9,073 nt of DNA from Streptomyces katrae (GCF_000966975.1 NZ_JZWV01000880.1:1-9073); one strand, 5' to 3'. Positions 1 through 5,951 are shown, counted from the stretch's first letter. The notes: generated from the letters alone by a model not told the origin. Made by a program: numbers and translations.

Positions 1-2
1 CA

Positions 3-893
3 GGCCTCGCCCAGTTCGTCGCGGTCGCCCGGCACGAGCACGTCACCCGCGCCGCCCAGGAGCTGGGCGTACCGCAGTCCACCCTGTCGCGGGCGATGGT
101 CCGCCTCGAACAGGACCTGGGCGTCTCGCTGTTCGCCCGCAAGGGCCGCACCGTCGCCCTCACCACGGCCGGCCGCACCTTCCTCGCCTCCGCCGAGGAG
201 GCCCTCGCCGGGATCGCCCGCGCCGCCGGCTCCGTCCAGCAGGACGCCGACCCCGGCGTCGGGAAGGTCGCCTTCGGCTTCCTGCACACCCTGGGCCCCG
301 AGACCGTACCCGGCCTGATCCGCGCCTTCCGCGCCGACCACCCCCGGGTGCGCTTCTCCCTCGTCCAGAACTACGGCGAGGCCATGCTGGAGAAGCTCCG
401 CGCCGGGGAGCTGGACCTCTGCCTGACCTCACCCGTCCCCGACGCCCCCGACCTGGTGGGCCGCCGCCTGGACGAGCAGCGGCTGCGCCTGGTCGTCCCG
501 GACGACCACCGCCTGGCGGTCCGCAAGCGCATCCGCCTCGCCGAGGCCGCCGAGGAAACCTTCGTCACCCTGGAGCCCGGCTACGGCCTGCGCCGCATCA
601 CCGACAACCTGTGCGCGGAGGCCGGCTTCACCCCGAAGGTGGCCTTCGAGGGCGAGGAGGCCGAAACCCTGCGCGGCCTGGTCGCGGCGGGCCTGGGCGT
701 GGCCCTCCTGCCCCCACCCCTGGTCCCCCGCCCGGGCGTGGTCGAACTGACGGTGACGGCCCCCCGCGCGGTCCGCGAGATCGGCGTCGCCTGGCTGGAC
801 GGCCACCCGGACACCCCACCGGTGGCCGCCTTCAAACGCTTCCTGCTCTCCCGCCGAGGCCGCCTGATCCCGGAACTGGAACCGCCGGCCTAG
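3..893 (+). CDS. LysR-family transcriptional regulator (5' end cut by window)
   Basis: The reading frame is open from the first bases and gives 296 residues. LysR proteins are usually about 300, so only a few N-terminal residues are missing. The winged helix-turn-helix is clear at once: FVAVARHEHVTRAAQELG followed by VPQSTLSRAMVRLEQDLG, then the hinge LFARKGRTVALTTAG. The rest matches the LysR effector-binding domain, with GKVAFGFLHTLGPETVPGLI at its start, the GELDLCLTSP strand and a late VAAGLGVALLPP segment. An internal ATG at 96 would remove the HTH and is not the true start. LysR proteins are cytoplasmic DNA-binding regulators that usually control a divergent neighbour, here outside the window to the left. 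The effector cannot be read from sequence. The stop lies 16 bp from the convergent lipoprotein stop, with only a short 5-bp hairpin (882-897) between them. Confidence 0.93.
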   Translation, partial: GLAQFVAVARHEHVTRAAQELGVPQSTLSRAMVRLEQDLGVSLFARKGRTVALTTAGRTFLASAEEALAGIARAAGSVQQDADPGVGKVAFGFLHTLGPETVPGLIRAFRADHPRVRFSLVQNYGEAMLEKLRAGELDLCLTSPVPDAPDLVGRRLDEQRLRLVVPDDHRLAVRKRIRLAEAAEETFVTLEPGYGLRRITDNLCAEAGFTPKVAFEGEEAETLRGLVAAGLGVALLPPPLVPRPGVVELTVTAPRAVREIGVAWLDGHPDTPPVAAFKRFLLSRRGRLIPELEPPA

Positions 894-909
894 GCGGGGG
901 GTGTCCGGT

Positions 910-1605
910 CTACTGGGCGGTCCACGCCCAGAAGGTGCCCTTCGTGTACTCGTCCTCGCCCCCACTGCCCAGGAAGAGCCGGGTGGGGGGCTTCGACTCG
1001 TTCCCGGCGAAGACCGTGCAGAAGGTGTGCGTCTCACCGACGTCCCAGCCCATGTAGATGGGCGTGTTGGACGGGCAGCCGCCCTCGACCAGGCCGGTGT
1101 GGATCACCGGACGCTCCGCGACCTTCTCGCCGTTCTCGTCGAGGGCGAGCGCGCCGGCTCCGAGGTCGGCGTTGGACACGTACGGCTTGCCCTCCTTCAG
1201 CGTGTAGGAGAGGAACACGAAGTACGGGGTGTCGCCCTTGATCTCGCCGGGAGTCCGCTTGTCCCAGTACATGGCCTTCGCCTGCTTGGCGTTGCCCTTC
1301 ACGATCTTCGAGACCGTGACCTCGAACTTCCCCCCGGAGGTGACCCCGGGTTCGAACAGCCCCGGCGCAGGCCGGCCCAGCGGGAGGGGCGGGCCCCATC
1401 CCGGCTTCTTGGACGCGGGCACCGCGGACGGCGTCGCCTGACCCGCCTCGTCCAGCGCCGAACCGCCCAGCGCCGAACCGCCCTTCGCTGCCCCCGCCCC
1501 GGGAGTGGCGGGCTTCGTGTCGCCTCCGGAGCCGCCGCAGGCGGTGAGCGTTATCCCGAGGGCTGTGGCCAGCAGCCCGTACAGGGCCTTGGAGTGGCGG
1601 TGCAT
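910..1605 (-). CDS. Secreted lipoprotein of unknown function
   Basis: This 231-residue protein has a basic N-terminus (MHRHSK), a hydrophobic stretch at about 8-20 and a lipobox LTAC with the lipidated Cys at position 23, so it should be anchored on the outer face of the membrane. Residues 24-85 are a Gly/Ala/Pro/Ser-rich linker with a duplicated GGSAL. A folded domain follows (about 92-231), starting GKFEVTVSKIVKG and holding two cysteines (177 and 196) that could form a disulfide. The beta-rich pattern resembles DUF4352-type immunoglobulin-like lipoprotein domains, but that is an impression and not a firm assignment. The start is set by a good ribosome binding site, GAAGGA at about 1613-1618, 7 nt before the ATG. 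The gene has its own upstream region within a relic-filled gap and converges on the LysR gene. Its ligand or partner is unknown. Confidence 0.88.
   Translation of the reverse strand: MHRHSKALYGLLATALGITLTACGGSGGDTKPATPGAGAAKGGSALGGSALDEAGQATPSAVPASKKPGWGPPLPLGRPAPGLFEPGVTSGGKFEVTVSKIVKGNAKQAKAMYWDKRTPGEIKGDTPYFVFLSYTLKEGKPYVSNADLGAGALALDENGEKVAERPVIHTGLVEGGCPSNTPIYMGWDVGETHTFCTVFAGNESKPPTRLFLGSGGEDEYTKGTFWAWTAQ
1453..1482 (-). repeat. 15-bp tandem duplication inside the lipoprotein linker
   Basis: Two perfect copies of the 15-mer CAGCGCCGAACCGCC lie end to end (1453-1467 and 1468-1482, plus-strand reading). They keep the frame and encode GGSAL twice in the flexible linker after the lipobox. 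This looks like a simple slippage duplication in a region tolerant of length change. Confidence 0.8.
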
Positions 1606-1641
1606 GCGTCATTCCTTCTCACGAGGACTCCGGATTCGTGA

Positions 1642-1809
1642 TCATCCTTCCACGCGGGTGCGGGGGTCCGGCCCCTCCTCCGGCTCCCGGCACGCCGCCG
1701 TCGCCGACGGCAAGTACCCCGCCTGGAATCGGGACTTGGCGCCCACGGCGCGCATGATCCCCGCGATGTGCCGCTGGCAGGTGCGTTCCGACATGCCCAG
1801 GCGGCAGTC
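1642..1809 (-). pseudogene. Truncated duplicate of LuxR-type HTH C-terminus
   Basis: Read on the minus strand, this segment encodes DCRLGMSERTCQRHIAGIMR, continues AVGAKSRFQAGYLPSATAAC and ends at a TGA (1642-1644). The first 35 or so residues match residues 297-331 of the intact regulator at 2166-3206. At DNA level 1706-1805 is identical to 2221-2320 at 95 of 100 positions. Three of the five differences are silent; the other two are Glu to Gly and Leu to Pro. Homology stops abruptly upstream, before the first helix of the HTH, so the copy keeps the recognition helix but lacks the start of the domain, the sensor region and any visible start codon. After the shared stretch the tail differs from the intact protein. 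It is best explained as a relic of a duplicated paralogue or a recombination product; expression is not expected. Confidence 0.75.
1706..1805. repeat. Direct repeat copy A (HTH segment, 100 bp)
   Basis: This copy matches 2221-2320 at 95 of 100 aligned positions without gaps, in the same orientation, with an offset of 515 bp. It lies in the pseudogene fragment. Confidence 0.9.
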
Positions 1810-1972
1810 GTCCCCTTCTTCACGCGCCGCTCGCGCGGCTCGGCGCCGGGGCGCCTCTCCGGCTTCGCGCCGCTGCGCCGGACTCCGTCCGTCGACCCGG
1901 CGGGGCGGGGCCTGGGCGCGGACACAGGCCGCAGCTCACTCGTTGACGTGCGGAAACCCGTCCCGACCGGGC

Positions 1973-2101
1973 TCAGCCCGTATGCAGCAGCGTTCGTGCC
2001 CGTTCGTATGCCTCGCGGGCGTGCGCGTTGCCGAGATGGGGCCGGAGGGAGGAGAGCCGAGTACCTGCTGCACGACGGATCGACCGAACGCCAGGAGCGT
2101 C
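1973..2101 (-). pseudogene. Possible C-terminal fragment of a TPR/HTH-type regulator
   Basis: In one minus-strand frame, 42 codons ending in TGA (1973-1975) read DAPGVRSIRRAAGTRLSSLR then PHLGNAHAREAYERARTLLH and TG. The pattern (Leu-Arg-Pro, a short loop, then an amphipathic AREAYERARTLL helix and a stop) resembles the extreme C-terminus of actinobacterial XRE/TPR-type regulators. Upstream in the same frame the sequence becomes Arg/Pro-rich and loses coding character, and no start is visible. This is recognition by eye of a short piece, so chance is a real alternative. Confidence 0.3.
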
Positions 2102-2165
2102 CCTCGGCGGCGGCCTTCTGGCTCGGCCGGTGGCCGCGCGGCATCCTGCCCTCGCTGATCTGACG

Positions 2166-3206
2166 CTAGGACGGACAGCCGGTCCCGGGCTCTTCGCCCG
2201 GTCGCCCGGCTGCGGCGGCCGACAGCAAGTACCCCGCCTGGAAGCGGGACTTGGCTCCCACCGCGCGCATGATCTCCGCGATGTGCCGCTGGCAGGTGCG
2301 TTCCGACATGCCCAGGCGGCGGGCGATCACCTTGTCCTCCAGGCCCTCCGACAGCAGGCGGACGATCGTCTGGCGGAGTTCGTCCGAGAGGGACCTGGCG
2401 GACTCCGGGCTCACCGTCGTGGGGAAGGGGCGCGCGGCCGGCCAGGAGCGTTCGAAGGCCGCCGTCATGAAGTGGACGACGCTCGGCTCGCGGACCAGCA
2501 GGGCCGCGCCCTGGCGGTCCGGGACGGACATCAGGCCGGTGCGGGCGTCGAAGATCAGCATCCGCATCAGCCCGTCGCCCAGGGTCCGCACCTGCGCGCC
2601 CAGTGCCGTCACCCGTTCCACGTACGCTGCCGTCGGCCGTGAGTAGCGTGCCGTGTGCTGGTAGATCGTCCGCATCCGGACCCCGCGCGCCAGCAGCGAC
2701 TCGTCCCGTCCGACCGCCTCCTCCAGGGTCTCCTGCGGGCGGCCGCCGCCCGGCTGGGAGGTCAGCAGTTCGTGCTCGCACCCCGCCACCAGCTCGGCGA
2801 TCAGCCCGCGCACCGCCCCCAGGTCCGTCACCAGCTCAAGGCGTCCCGCGCCGCCGTCGTCCCGGTGTGCGGTGCCCGCCTCGTACGCCGGCACCAGCGC
2901 CTCCAGCCGCCCGCGCAGCCGGTCCATCTCGTCGTGCGTCTCCCGGACGAGCAGGGCCAGCGGGGCCAGCGCGCGGGCCGCCGCCGCGCGGGGCGCGACC
3001 GCGGTCCAGCGTTCGGGGCCGTCGCCGGGGGCCCGCTGGAGCAGGTGGGCGGCGGCCAGCTCCTTGACCGCGGCGCCCGCCCGGGCGCCCAGGGCGGTGG
3101 TGGCCTCGGCGGCGGTGAAGGCGTACCGCTCCACGGCGAAGGCGTACAGGCGCCGGGCCGCAGGGCTCAGATCGGATCCATCGGCTCCGTCGGCATCGAC
3201 TGGCAT
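2166..3206 (-). CDS. LuxR-type helix-turn-helix transcriptional regulator
   Basis: This 346-residue cytoplasmic regulator has three regions. Residues 13-75 look like a TrmB-like winged helix (LSPAARRLYAFAVERYAFTA and KELAAAHLLQR). Residues about 85-250 form a helical linker and a sensor-like domain (ELLTSQPGGGR, ARGVRMRTIYQ, TLGDGLMRMLIFD, RQGAALLVREPSVVHFM), similar to the degenerate phospholipase-D-like regions found in this Streptomyces family. Residues 269-328 are a LuxR-type HTH (SDELRQTIVRLLSEGLEDKV, ARRLGMSERTCQRHI). No response-regulator receiver domain is present. The start is an ATG at 3204-3206 with AGGGA about 10 nt upstream on the minus strand; the ATG sits inside the palindrome GGCATATGCC, which recurs at 3292-3301. 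The signal and targets are unknown. A partial second copy of its HTH lies just downstream. Confidence 0.88.
   Translation of the reverse strand: MPVDADGADGSDLSPAARRLYAFAVERYAFTAAEATTALGARAGAAVKELAAAHLLQRAPGDGPERWTAVAPRAAAARALAPLALLVRETHDEMDRLRGRLEALVPAYEAGTAHRDDGGAGRLELVTDLGAVRGLIAELVAGCEHELLTSQPGGGRPQETLEEAVGRDESLLARGVRMRTIYQHTARYSRPTAAYVERVTALGAQVRTLGDGLMRMLIFDARTGLMSVPDRQGAALLVREPSVVHFMTAAFERSWPAARPFPTTVSPESARSLSDELRQTIVRLLSEGLEDKVIARRLGMSERTCQRHIAEIMRAVGAKSRFQAGYLLSAAAAGRPGEEPGTGCPS
2221..2320. repeat. Direct repeat copy B (inside the intact regulator gene)
   Basis: This is the partner of 1706-1805, covering the codons for the recognition helix and the following helix of the LuxR-type HTH. 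The two copies are 95% identical and in direct orientation, so recombination between them could delete the 515 bp between their starts and give the intact gene an alternative C-terminal tail in frame. Confidence 0.9.
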
Positions 3207-3211
3207 ATGCC
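3202..3211. promoter_or_regulatory. 10-bp palindrome over the LuxR-type gene start
   Basis: GGCATATGCC is perfectly self-complementary and contains the start codon of the minus-strand regulator gene. The same 10-mer occurs again at 3292-3301, upstream of that gene. A repeated dyad around a regulator's own start fits an autoregulatory operator, but no binding evidence exists. Confidence 0.3.
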
Positions 3212-3290
3212 CATTCGTCCCTGACTGTGACCGTTTATAAACCCCTCAGGTTTCCGCAAGGCGACAAGTCGACCCCGGAATCCATGCGTC

Positions 3291-3302
3291 CGGCATATGC
3301 CG
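3291..3302. promoter_or_regulatory. 12-bp palindrome upstream of the LuxR-type gene
   Basis: CGGCATATGCCG is a perfect 12-bp palindrome about 85-96 bp upstream of the regulator ATG, and its inner 10 bp repeat the dyad at 3202-3211. Between the two sites is an AT-rich TTTATAAA (around 3234-3241), unusual in this GC-rich context and the only candidate for a promoter core; no matching -35 box was found. Confidence 0.3.
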
Positions 3303-3354
3303 AACCGGCACAGTGGGATCACGGCGCGCCGGGGGCGGCGGCGCCGGATCCATC

Positions 3355-3403
3355 GGTGCCGTCCGACCGTGAGGGGGCGGAGCGGCAGGCACGGACGGAC
3401 ACC
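3355..3403 (-). terminator. Possible hairpin downstream of the cupin gene
   Basis: GGTGCCGTCCG (3355-3365) can pair with CGGACGGACACC (3392-3403) apart from one bulged base, with a loop of about 26 nt. It starts 27 bp beyond the cupin stop on the minus strand. The long loop and the lack of a T-run make this a weak call. Confidence 0.3.
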
Positions 3404-3430
3404 GCGCCCGCCCCCGACCCCGCCGTCGTG

Positions 3431-3796
3431 CTACTTGGCCTTCGCGTAGTCCCCGAAGCCCGTCCAGTCCAGCGCGACGGCCGGCTCGTCGCCCACCACC
3501 CAGGCGTCGTGCCCGGGCGCGATCTGCATGAAGTCCCCCGGGCCGTAGTCCTCGGCCGTTCCGTCGTCCATGACGACGTGCATCCTGCCGCTCACCATGT
3601 AGCCCGTGTGCCCGGCCTGGCAGCTGTCCGTGCCGACCAGCGGCTTGACGTGCTCCGACCAGCGCCAGCCCGGCTCGAAGACCGCCCGCCCCACGGCCCC
3701 GCCGTCGGTCTGGAGGAGGTCCAGCCGCCCCTTGCCGCCCTCGAACGGCCGCGTCTCGTCGGCGTCGTCGAAGCTCCTGCGCACCATCCCGGCCAT
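3431..3796 (-). CDS. Small cupin-domain protein
   Basis: This is a single-domain cupin of 121 residues, the usual length for this actinobacterial group. The core is EPGWRWSEHVKPLVGTDSCQ followed by AGHTGYMVSGRMHVVMDDG and YGPGDFMQIAPGHDAWVVGD. This gives the two cupin motifs and the conserved Gly turns; His49, His63 and His96 are the likely metal or ligand residues, though the classic HxH pair is not present in that form. The start chosen is the ATG at 3794-3796, preceded by GGGAGG with 9-nt spacing. An in-frame GTG at 3835 would add 13 residues (MDSGPFLSGRRWV) and lies where transcription from the TAGAGT box at 3841-3846 should begin. The enzyme activity or ligand is unknown. It is followed by 224 bp before the next gene and appears to be a single transcription unit. 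Confidence 0.88.
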   Translation of the reverse strand: MAGMVRRSFDDADETRPFEGGKGRLDLLQTDGGAVGRAVFEPGWRWSEHVKPLVGTDSCQAGHTGYMVSGRMHVVMDDGTAEDYGPGDFMQIAPGHDAWVVGDEPAVALDWTGFGDYAKAK

Positions 3797-3840
3797 GACC
3801 CATCGCCTCCCGGAGAGAAACGGCCCCGAGTCCACTCCTC

Positions 3841-3846
3841 ACTCTA
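3841..3846 (-). promoter_or_regulatory. Candidate -10 box of the cupin gene
   Basis: On the minus strand this reads TAGAGT, matching the Streptomyces TAnnnT -10 pattern. Transcription would start near 3834, giving a leader of about 38 nt to the ATG at 3796, or an almost leaderless message for the GTG at 3835. No good -35 box is visible. The 11-mer CTCTACGCGCG around it also occurs in the adenosine deaminase promoter (4712-4722). Confidence 0.4.
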
Positions 3847-3907
3847 CGCGCGGGGCCCGCTCCCTTCGCGGCGACCGCCGCGCACCTCCCTTGGCGGCGG
3901 CAGCCCC

Positions 3908-4627
3908 TCACCCCCGCAGCGACCGCCCGAACCCCGAGGCCAACGGCATCCGCAGCCCCAGCGGCGGGGGAGCCGCCAGCGCGTCCGTCACCGGCCGCGA
4001 GTACCGCCCCGAGACCATCGCCCCGAGGACGAAGTCCACCGCGAGCGCCACCACTTCCGCCCGGTGCTCGCGCAGCCCGTGCCCGTCCGAATGCACCTCG
4101 AACCGGCAAGTAGAACGATTCGCCTTCTTCGCCCGGGCCGCCAGCAGGAAGGAGCACTCCGGGTCGCTGCGCGCGTCGTTGGTCCCGTGCACGATCAGCA
4201 CCTGCCGGCCCGCGAGCTGTTTCACCGGTTCAGGGGAGCCGCCGCGCACCTCGTCCGGTAAGCAAGGGGCCAGCGCCACCACCGAGTTGACGGCCGCGTG
4301 CCCCGCAGCCCGCAGCGCCGCCCGGCCCCCCGCCCCGTACCCCGCCAGGCAGACCGGCACGTCCCCGTACCTGCGCAGCGCCTCGTCCGCCGCCCACCGT
4401 GCGGCCGCCTCCCGGTCCCCCGGGCCGTGCAGCACGGCGTGCGCCACCAGCCCCTCCGCCCCGCCCGCCCGGCCCAGTGCCCGCGCGAGCGGGCGCATCG
4501 GACCGGGGGCGATCCTGGACGCCCCGGGGAGCAGGAGGACCACACCACTGACCATCGACTCCGGGCCGTTCGCGCCGGCCGCCCGCCCCAGGCGGGCCCC
4601 GCGCGCCGGCGGCGCATGCTGTGCCAT
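3908..4627 (-). CDS. Alpha/beta-hydrolase-fold protein lacking the usual Ser nucleophile
   Basis: This 239-residue protein has the hydrolase-fold order: first strand SGVVLLLPG (27-35), a nucleophile-elbow-like CLAGYGAGGRAAL (93-105), an acid-strand QVLIVHGTNDARSDP (142-156, Asp151) and a His loop FEVHSDGHGL (His183). The elbow reads G-Y-G-A-G, so Gly98 replaces the Ser of GxSxG. The Asp and His positions remain, which suggests a non-catalytic or altered member. Leu123 is encoded by TTA (4259-4261), the only TTA codon in the genes of this window, so translation may depend on the bldA tRNA. Residues 170-173 use AAT CGT TCT ACT, also atypical. The ATG at 4627 lacks a clear ribosome binding site; Met25 is an alternative start with GGAG only 3 nt upstream. 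The gene is divergent from the adenosine deaminase gene. Confidence 0.8.
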   Translation of the reverse strand: MAQHAPPARGARLGRAAGANGPESMVSGVVLLLPGASRIAPGPMRPLARALGRAGGAEGLVAHAVLHGPGDREAAARWAADEALRRYGDVPVCLAGYGAGGRAALRAAGHAAVNSVVALAPCLPDEVRGGSPEPVKQLAGRQVLIVHGTNDARSDPECSFLLAARAKKANRSTCRFEVHSDGHGLREHRAEVVALAVDFVLGAMVSGRYSRPVTDALAAPPPLGLRMPLASGFGRSLRG

Positions 4628-4641
4628 GGCGGAACAGTCTC

Positions 4642-4677
4642 AGACCGCCGGGTGTATGCCACCCGTCCGTACGGTCT
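4642..4677. promoter_or_regulatory. Nested inverted repeats between the divergent genes
   Basis: AGACCG (4642-4647) pairs with CGGTCT (4672-4677), and inside it CGGGTG (4649-4654) pairs with CACCCG (4660-4665) around a 5-nt loop. The element lies 15-50 bp upstream of the hydrolase-fold gene and in the shared region with adenosine deaminase. It could be an operator or a leader hairpin of the minus-strand gene. The function is a guess from symmetry alone. Confidence 0.3.
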
Positions 4678-4713
4678 CTGTTACATATCGACGCCCGCCG
4701 CCGAGGGGCTGCT

Positions 4714-4725
4714 CTACGCGCGTAG
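4714..4725. promoter_or_regulatory. 12-bp palindrome in the adenosine deaminase promoter
   Basis: CTACGCGCGTAG is perfectly palindromic and ends 3 bp before the candidate -10 box, so a protein bound here would cover the promoter spacer. An overlapping looser dyad pairs CTCTAC (4712-4717) with GTAGAG (4728-4733). This is the form expected of a repressor operator; the binding protein is unknown. Confidence 0.4.
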
Positions 4726-4728
4726 GAG

Positions 4729-4734
4729 TAGAGT
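4729..4734 (+). promoter_or_regulatory. -10 box of adenosine deaminase; leaderless start
   Basis: TAGAGT matches TAnnnT and ends exactly 6 nt before the ATG at 4741, the arrangement typical of leaderless actinobacterial transcripts that start at the start codon. The only Shine-Dalgarno-like bases (AGGAG at 4724-4728) are 12 nt from the ATG, too far to be convincing. No good -35 hexamer is visible. Confidence 0.55.
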
Positions 4735-4740
4735 GCCGGG

Positions 4741-5889
4741 ATGACGAGCGAGACCCCCAACACGCCCAGCCCGGATCAGATCCGCCGCTCCCCGAAGGTG
4801 CTGCTGCACGACCACCTCGACGGCGGCCTGCGCCCCGGCACCATCATCGAGCTGGCCGCCCAGGTCGGCTACGACAAGCTGCCCGAGAGCGACGCCGACA
4901 AGCTCGGCGTCTGGTTCCGTGACGCCGCCGACTCCGGCTCCCTCCCGCGCTACCTGGAGACGTTCGCGCACACCTGCGCCGTCATGCAGACGAAGGAGGC
5001 CCTCTTCCGGGTCGCCGCCGAGTGCGCCGAGGACCTGGCCGAGGACGGCGTCGTGTACGCCGAGATCCGCTACGCCCCCGAGCAGCACCTCGAAGCCGGC
5101 CTGACCCTCGAAGAGGTCGTCGAGGCGGTCAACGACGGCTTTCGCGAGGGCGAGCGCCGCGCCAAGGCCAACGGCCACCGCATCCGCATCGGCGCCCTGC
5201 TGACCGCGATGCGCCACGCGGCCCGCGCGCTGGAGATCGCCGAACTGGCCAACCGCTACCGCGACAACGGCGTCGTCGGCTTCGACATCGCCGGCGCCGA
5301 GGCCGGGTTCCCCCCCACCCGCCACCTCGACGCCTTCGAGTACCTCAAGCGCGAGAACAACCACTTCACCATCCACGCCGGCGAGGCCTTCGGCCTGCCG
5401 TCGATCTGGCAGGCCCTGCAGTGGTGCGGCGCCGACCGCCTGGGCCACGGCGTGAAGATCATCGACGACATCGAGGTCGCCGCCGACGGCTCCGTGAAGC
5501 TCGGCCGCCTGGCCTCGTACGTCCGCGACAAGCGCATCCCCCTGGAGATGTGCCCGACCTCGAACCTGCAGACCGCCGCGGCCGCCTCGTACGCCGAGCA
5601 CCCGATCGGCCTGCTGCGCAAGCTGCACTTCCGGCTCACGGTCAACACCGACAACCGGCTGATGAGCGGCACCAGCATGAGCCGCGAGTTCGAGCACCTG
5701 GTCGAGGCCTTCGGCTACTCGCTCGACGACATGCAGTGGTTCACCGTCAATGCGATGAAGTCCGCGTTCATTCCTTTCGATGAACGACTGGCGATGATCA
5801 ACGACGTGATCAAGCCCGGCTATGCAGAGCTGAAGTCCGAGTGGCTTTTCCGTCAGACCGCTTCCACCAGCGGATCTGTATCGGCCTAG
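4741..5889 (+). CDS. add: Adenosine deaminase
   Basis: The enzyme hydrolyses adenosine (and deoxyadenosine) to inosine and ammonia in cytoplasmic purine salvage. The 382-residue protein shows the complete zinc-dependent amidohydrolase signature: [10 protein letters not shown] with metal ligands His23 and His25; a substrate-binding FDIAGAEAG region; HAGEAFG with His212 as metal ligand and Glu215 as catalytic acid; LGHG with His236; and [12 protein letters not shown] with metal ligand Asp304. Canonical enzymes read TDD where this reads TDN; the TDNRLMS form is the usual one in actinobacterial homologues as I know them, so it is not a defect. The C-terminal ASTSGSVSA tail is probably flexible. 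The gene appears to be monocistronic, with a leaderless promoter upstream and a strong terminator 22 bp after the stop. Confidence 0.97.
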   Translation: MTSETPNTPSPDQIRRSPKVLLHDHLDGGLRPGTIIELAAQVGYDKLPESDADKLGVWFRDAADSGSLPRYLETFAHTCAVMQTKEALFRVAAECAEDLAEDGVVYAEIRYAPEQHLEAGLTLEEVVEAVNDGFREGERRAKANGHRIRIGALLTAMRHAARALEIAELANRYRDNGVVGFDIAGAEAGFPPTRHLDAFEYLKRENNHFTIHAGEAFGLPSIWQALQWCGADRLGHGVKIIDDIEVAADGSVKLGRLASYVRDKRIPLEMCPTSNLQTAAAASYAEHPIGLLRKLHFRLTVNTDNRLMSGTSMSREFEHLVEAFGYSLDDMQWFTVNAMKSAFIPFDERLAMINDVIKPGYAELKSEWLFRQTASTSGSVSA

Positions 5890-5910
5890 GCCACGGAATG
5901 ACCCAGGGAA

Positions 5911-5951
5911 AGCGCCCGGAGGAATGGCCCTCCGGGTGCTTTCTCGTATTT
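5911..5951 (+). terminator. Intrinsic terminator of adenosine deaminase
   Basis: AGCGCCCGGAGG (5911-5922) pairs with CCTCCGGGTGCT (5929-5940) over 12 bp with a single G-U wobble and a 6-nt loop. A T-rich run (TTCTCGTATTT) follows directly. This is a classic rho-independent terminator, and it separates the deaminase gene from the next gene. Confidence 0.88.

Larger units (their letters stand above)
1606..2165. other. 560-bp gap without an intact gene; gene relics
   Basis: No reading frame here has both a plausible start and the codon pattern of the neighbours; the long open frames are the usual GC-rich shadows. Two pieces look like remains of coding sequence, both on the minus strand: a LuxR-type HTH fragment (1642-1809) and a possible C-terminal fragment of another protein (1973-2101). 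The sequence between them (1810-1972) and from 2102 to 2165 shows nothing I can name. The promoter of the lipoprotein gene should lie within about 100 bp of 1606, and so overlaps the HTH relic, but no clear -10/-35 pair was found. Confidence 0.6.

Noticed and set aside
1551..2144. A long minus-strand open frame through the gene-poor gap
   Set aside because: It is Arg/Pro/Ser-rich without domain patterns, overlaps the lipoprotein start, and is in a different frame from the recognisable HTH relic. It is a GC-rich shadow frame.
3606..4922. A 438-codon plus-strand open frame over the cupin, hydrolase-fold and deaminase starts
   Set aside because: It runs antisense to two well-supported genes and into adenosine deaminase, and its composition (Arg/Pro/Ala/Ser) is that of a shadow frame.
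5653..5655. Asn305 replacing the second Asp of the canonical TDD motif in adenosine deaminase
   Set aside because: TDNRLMS is the usual form in actinobacterial adenosine deaminases as I know them, so it is not evidence of a defect.
4714..5697. A 327-codon minus-strand frame antisense to adenosine deaminase
   Set aside because: It mirrors the codon phase of a certain gene and shows only Val/Gly/Leu/Asp-rich repetition.
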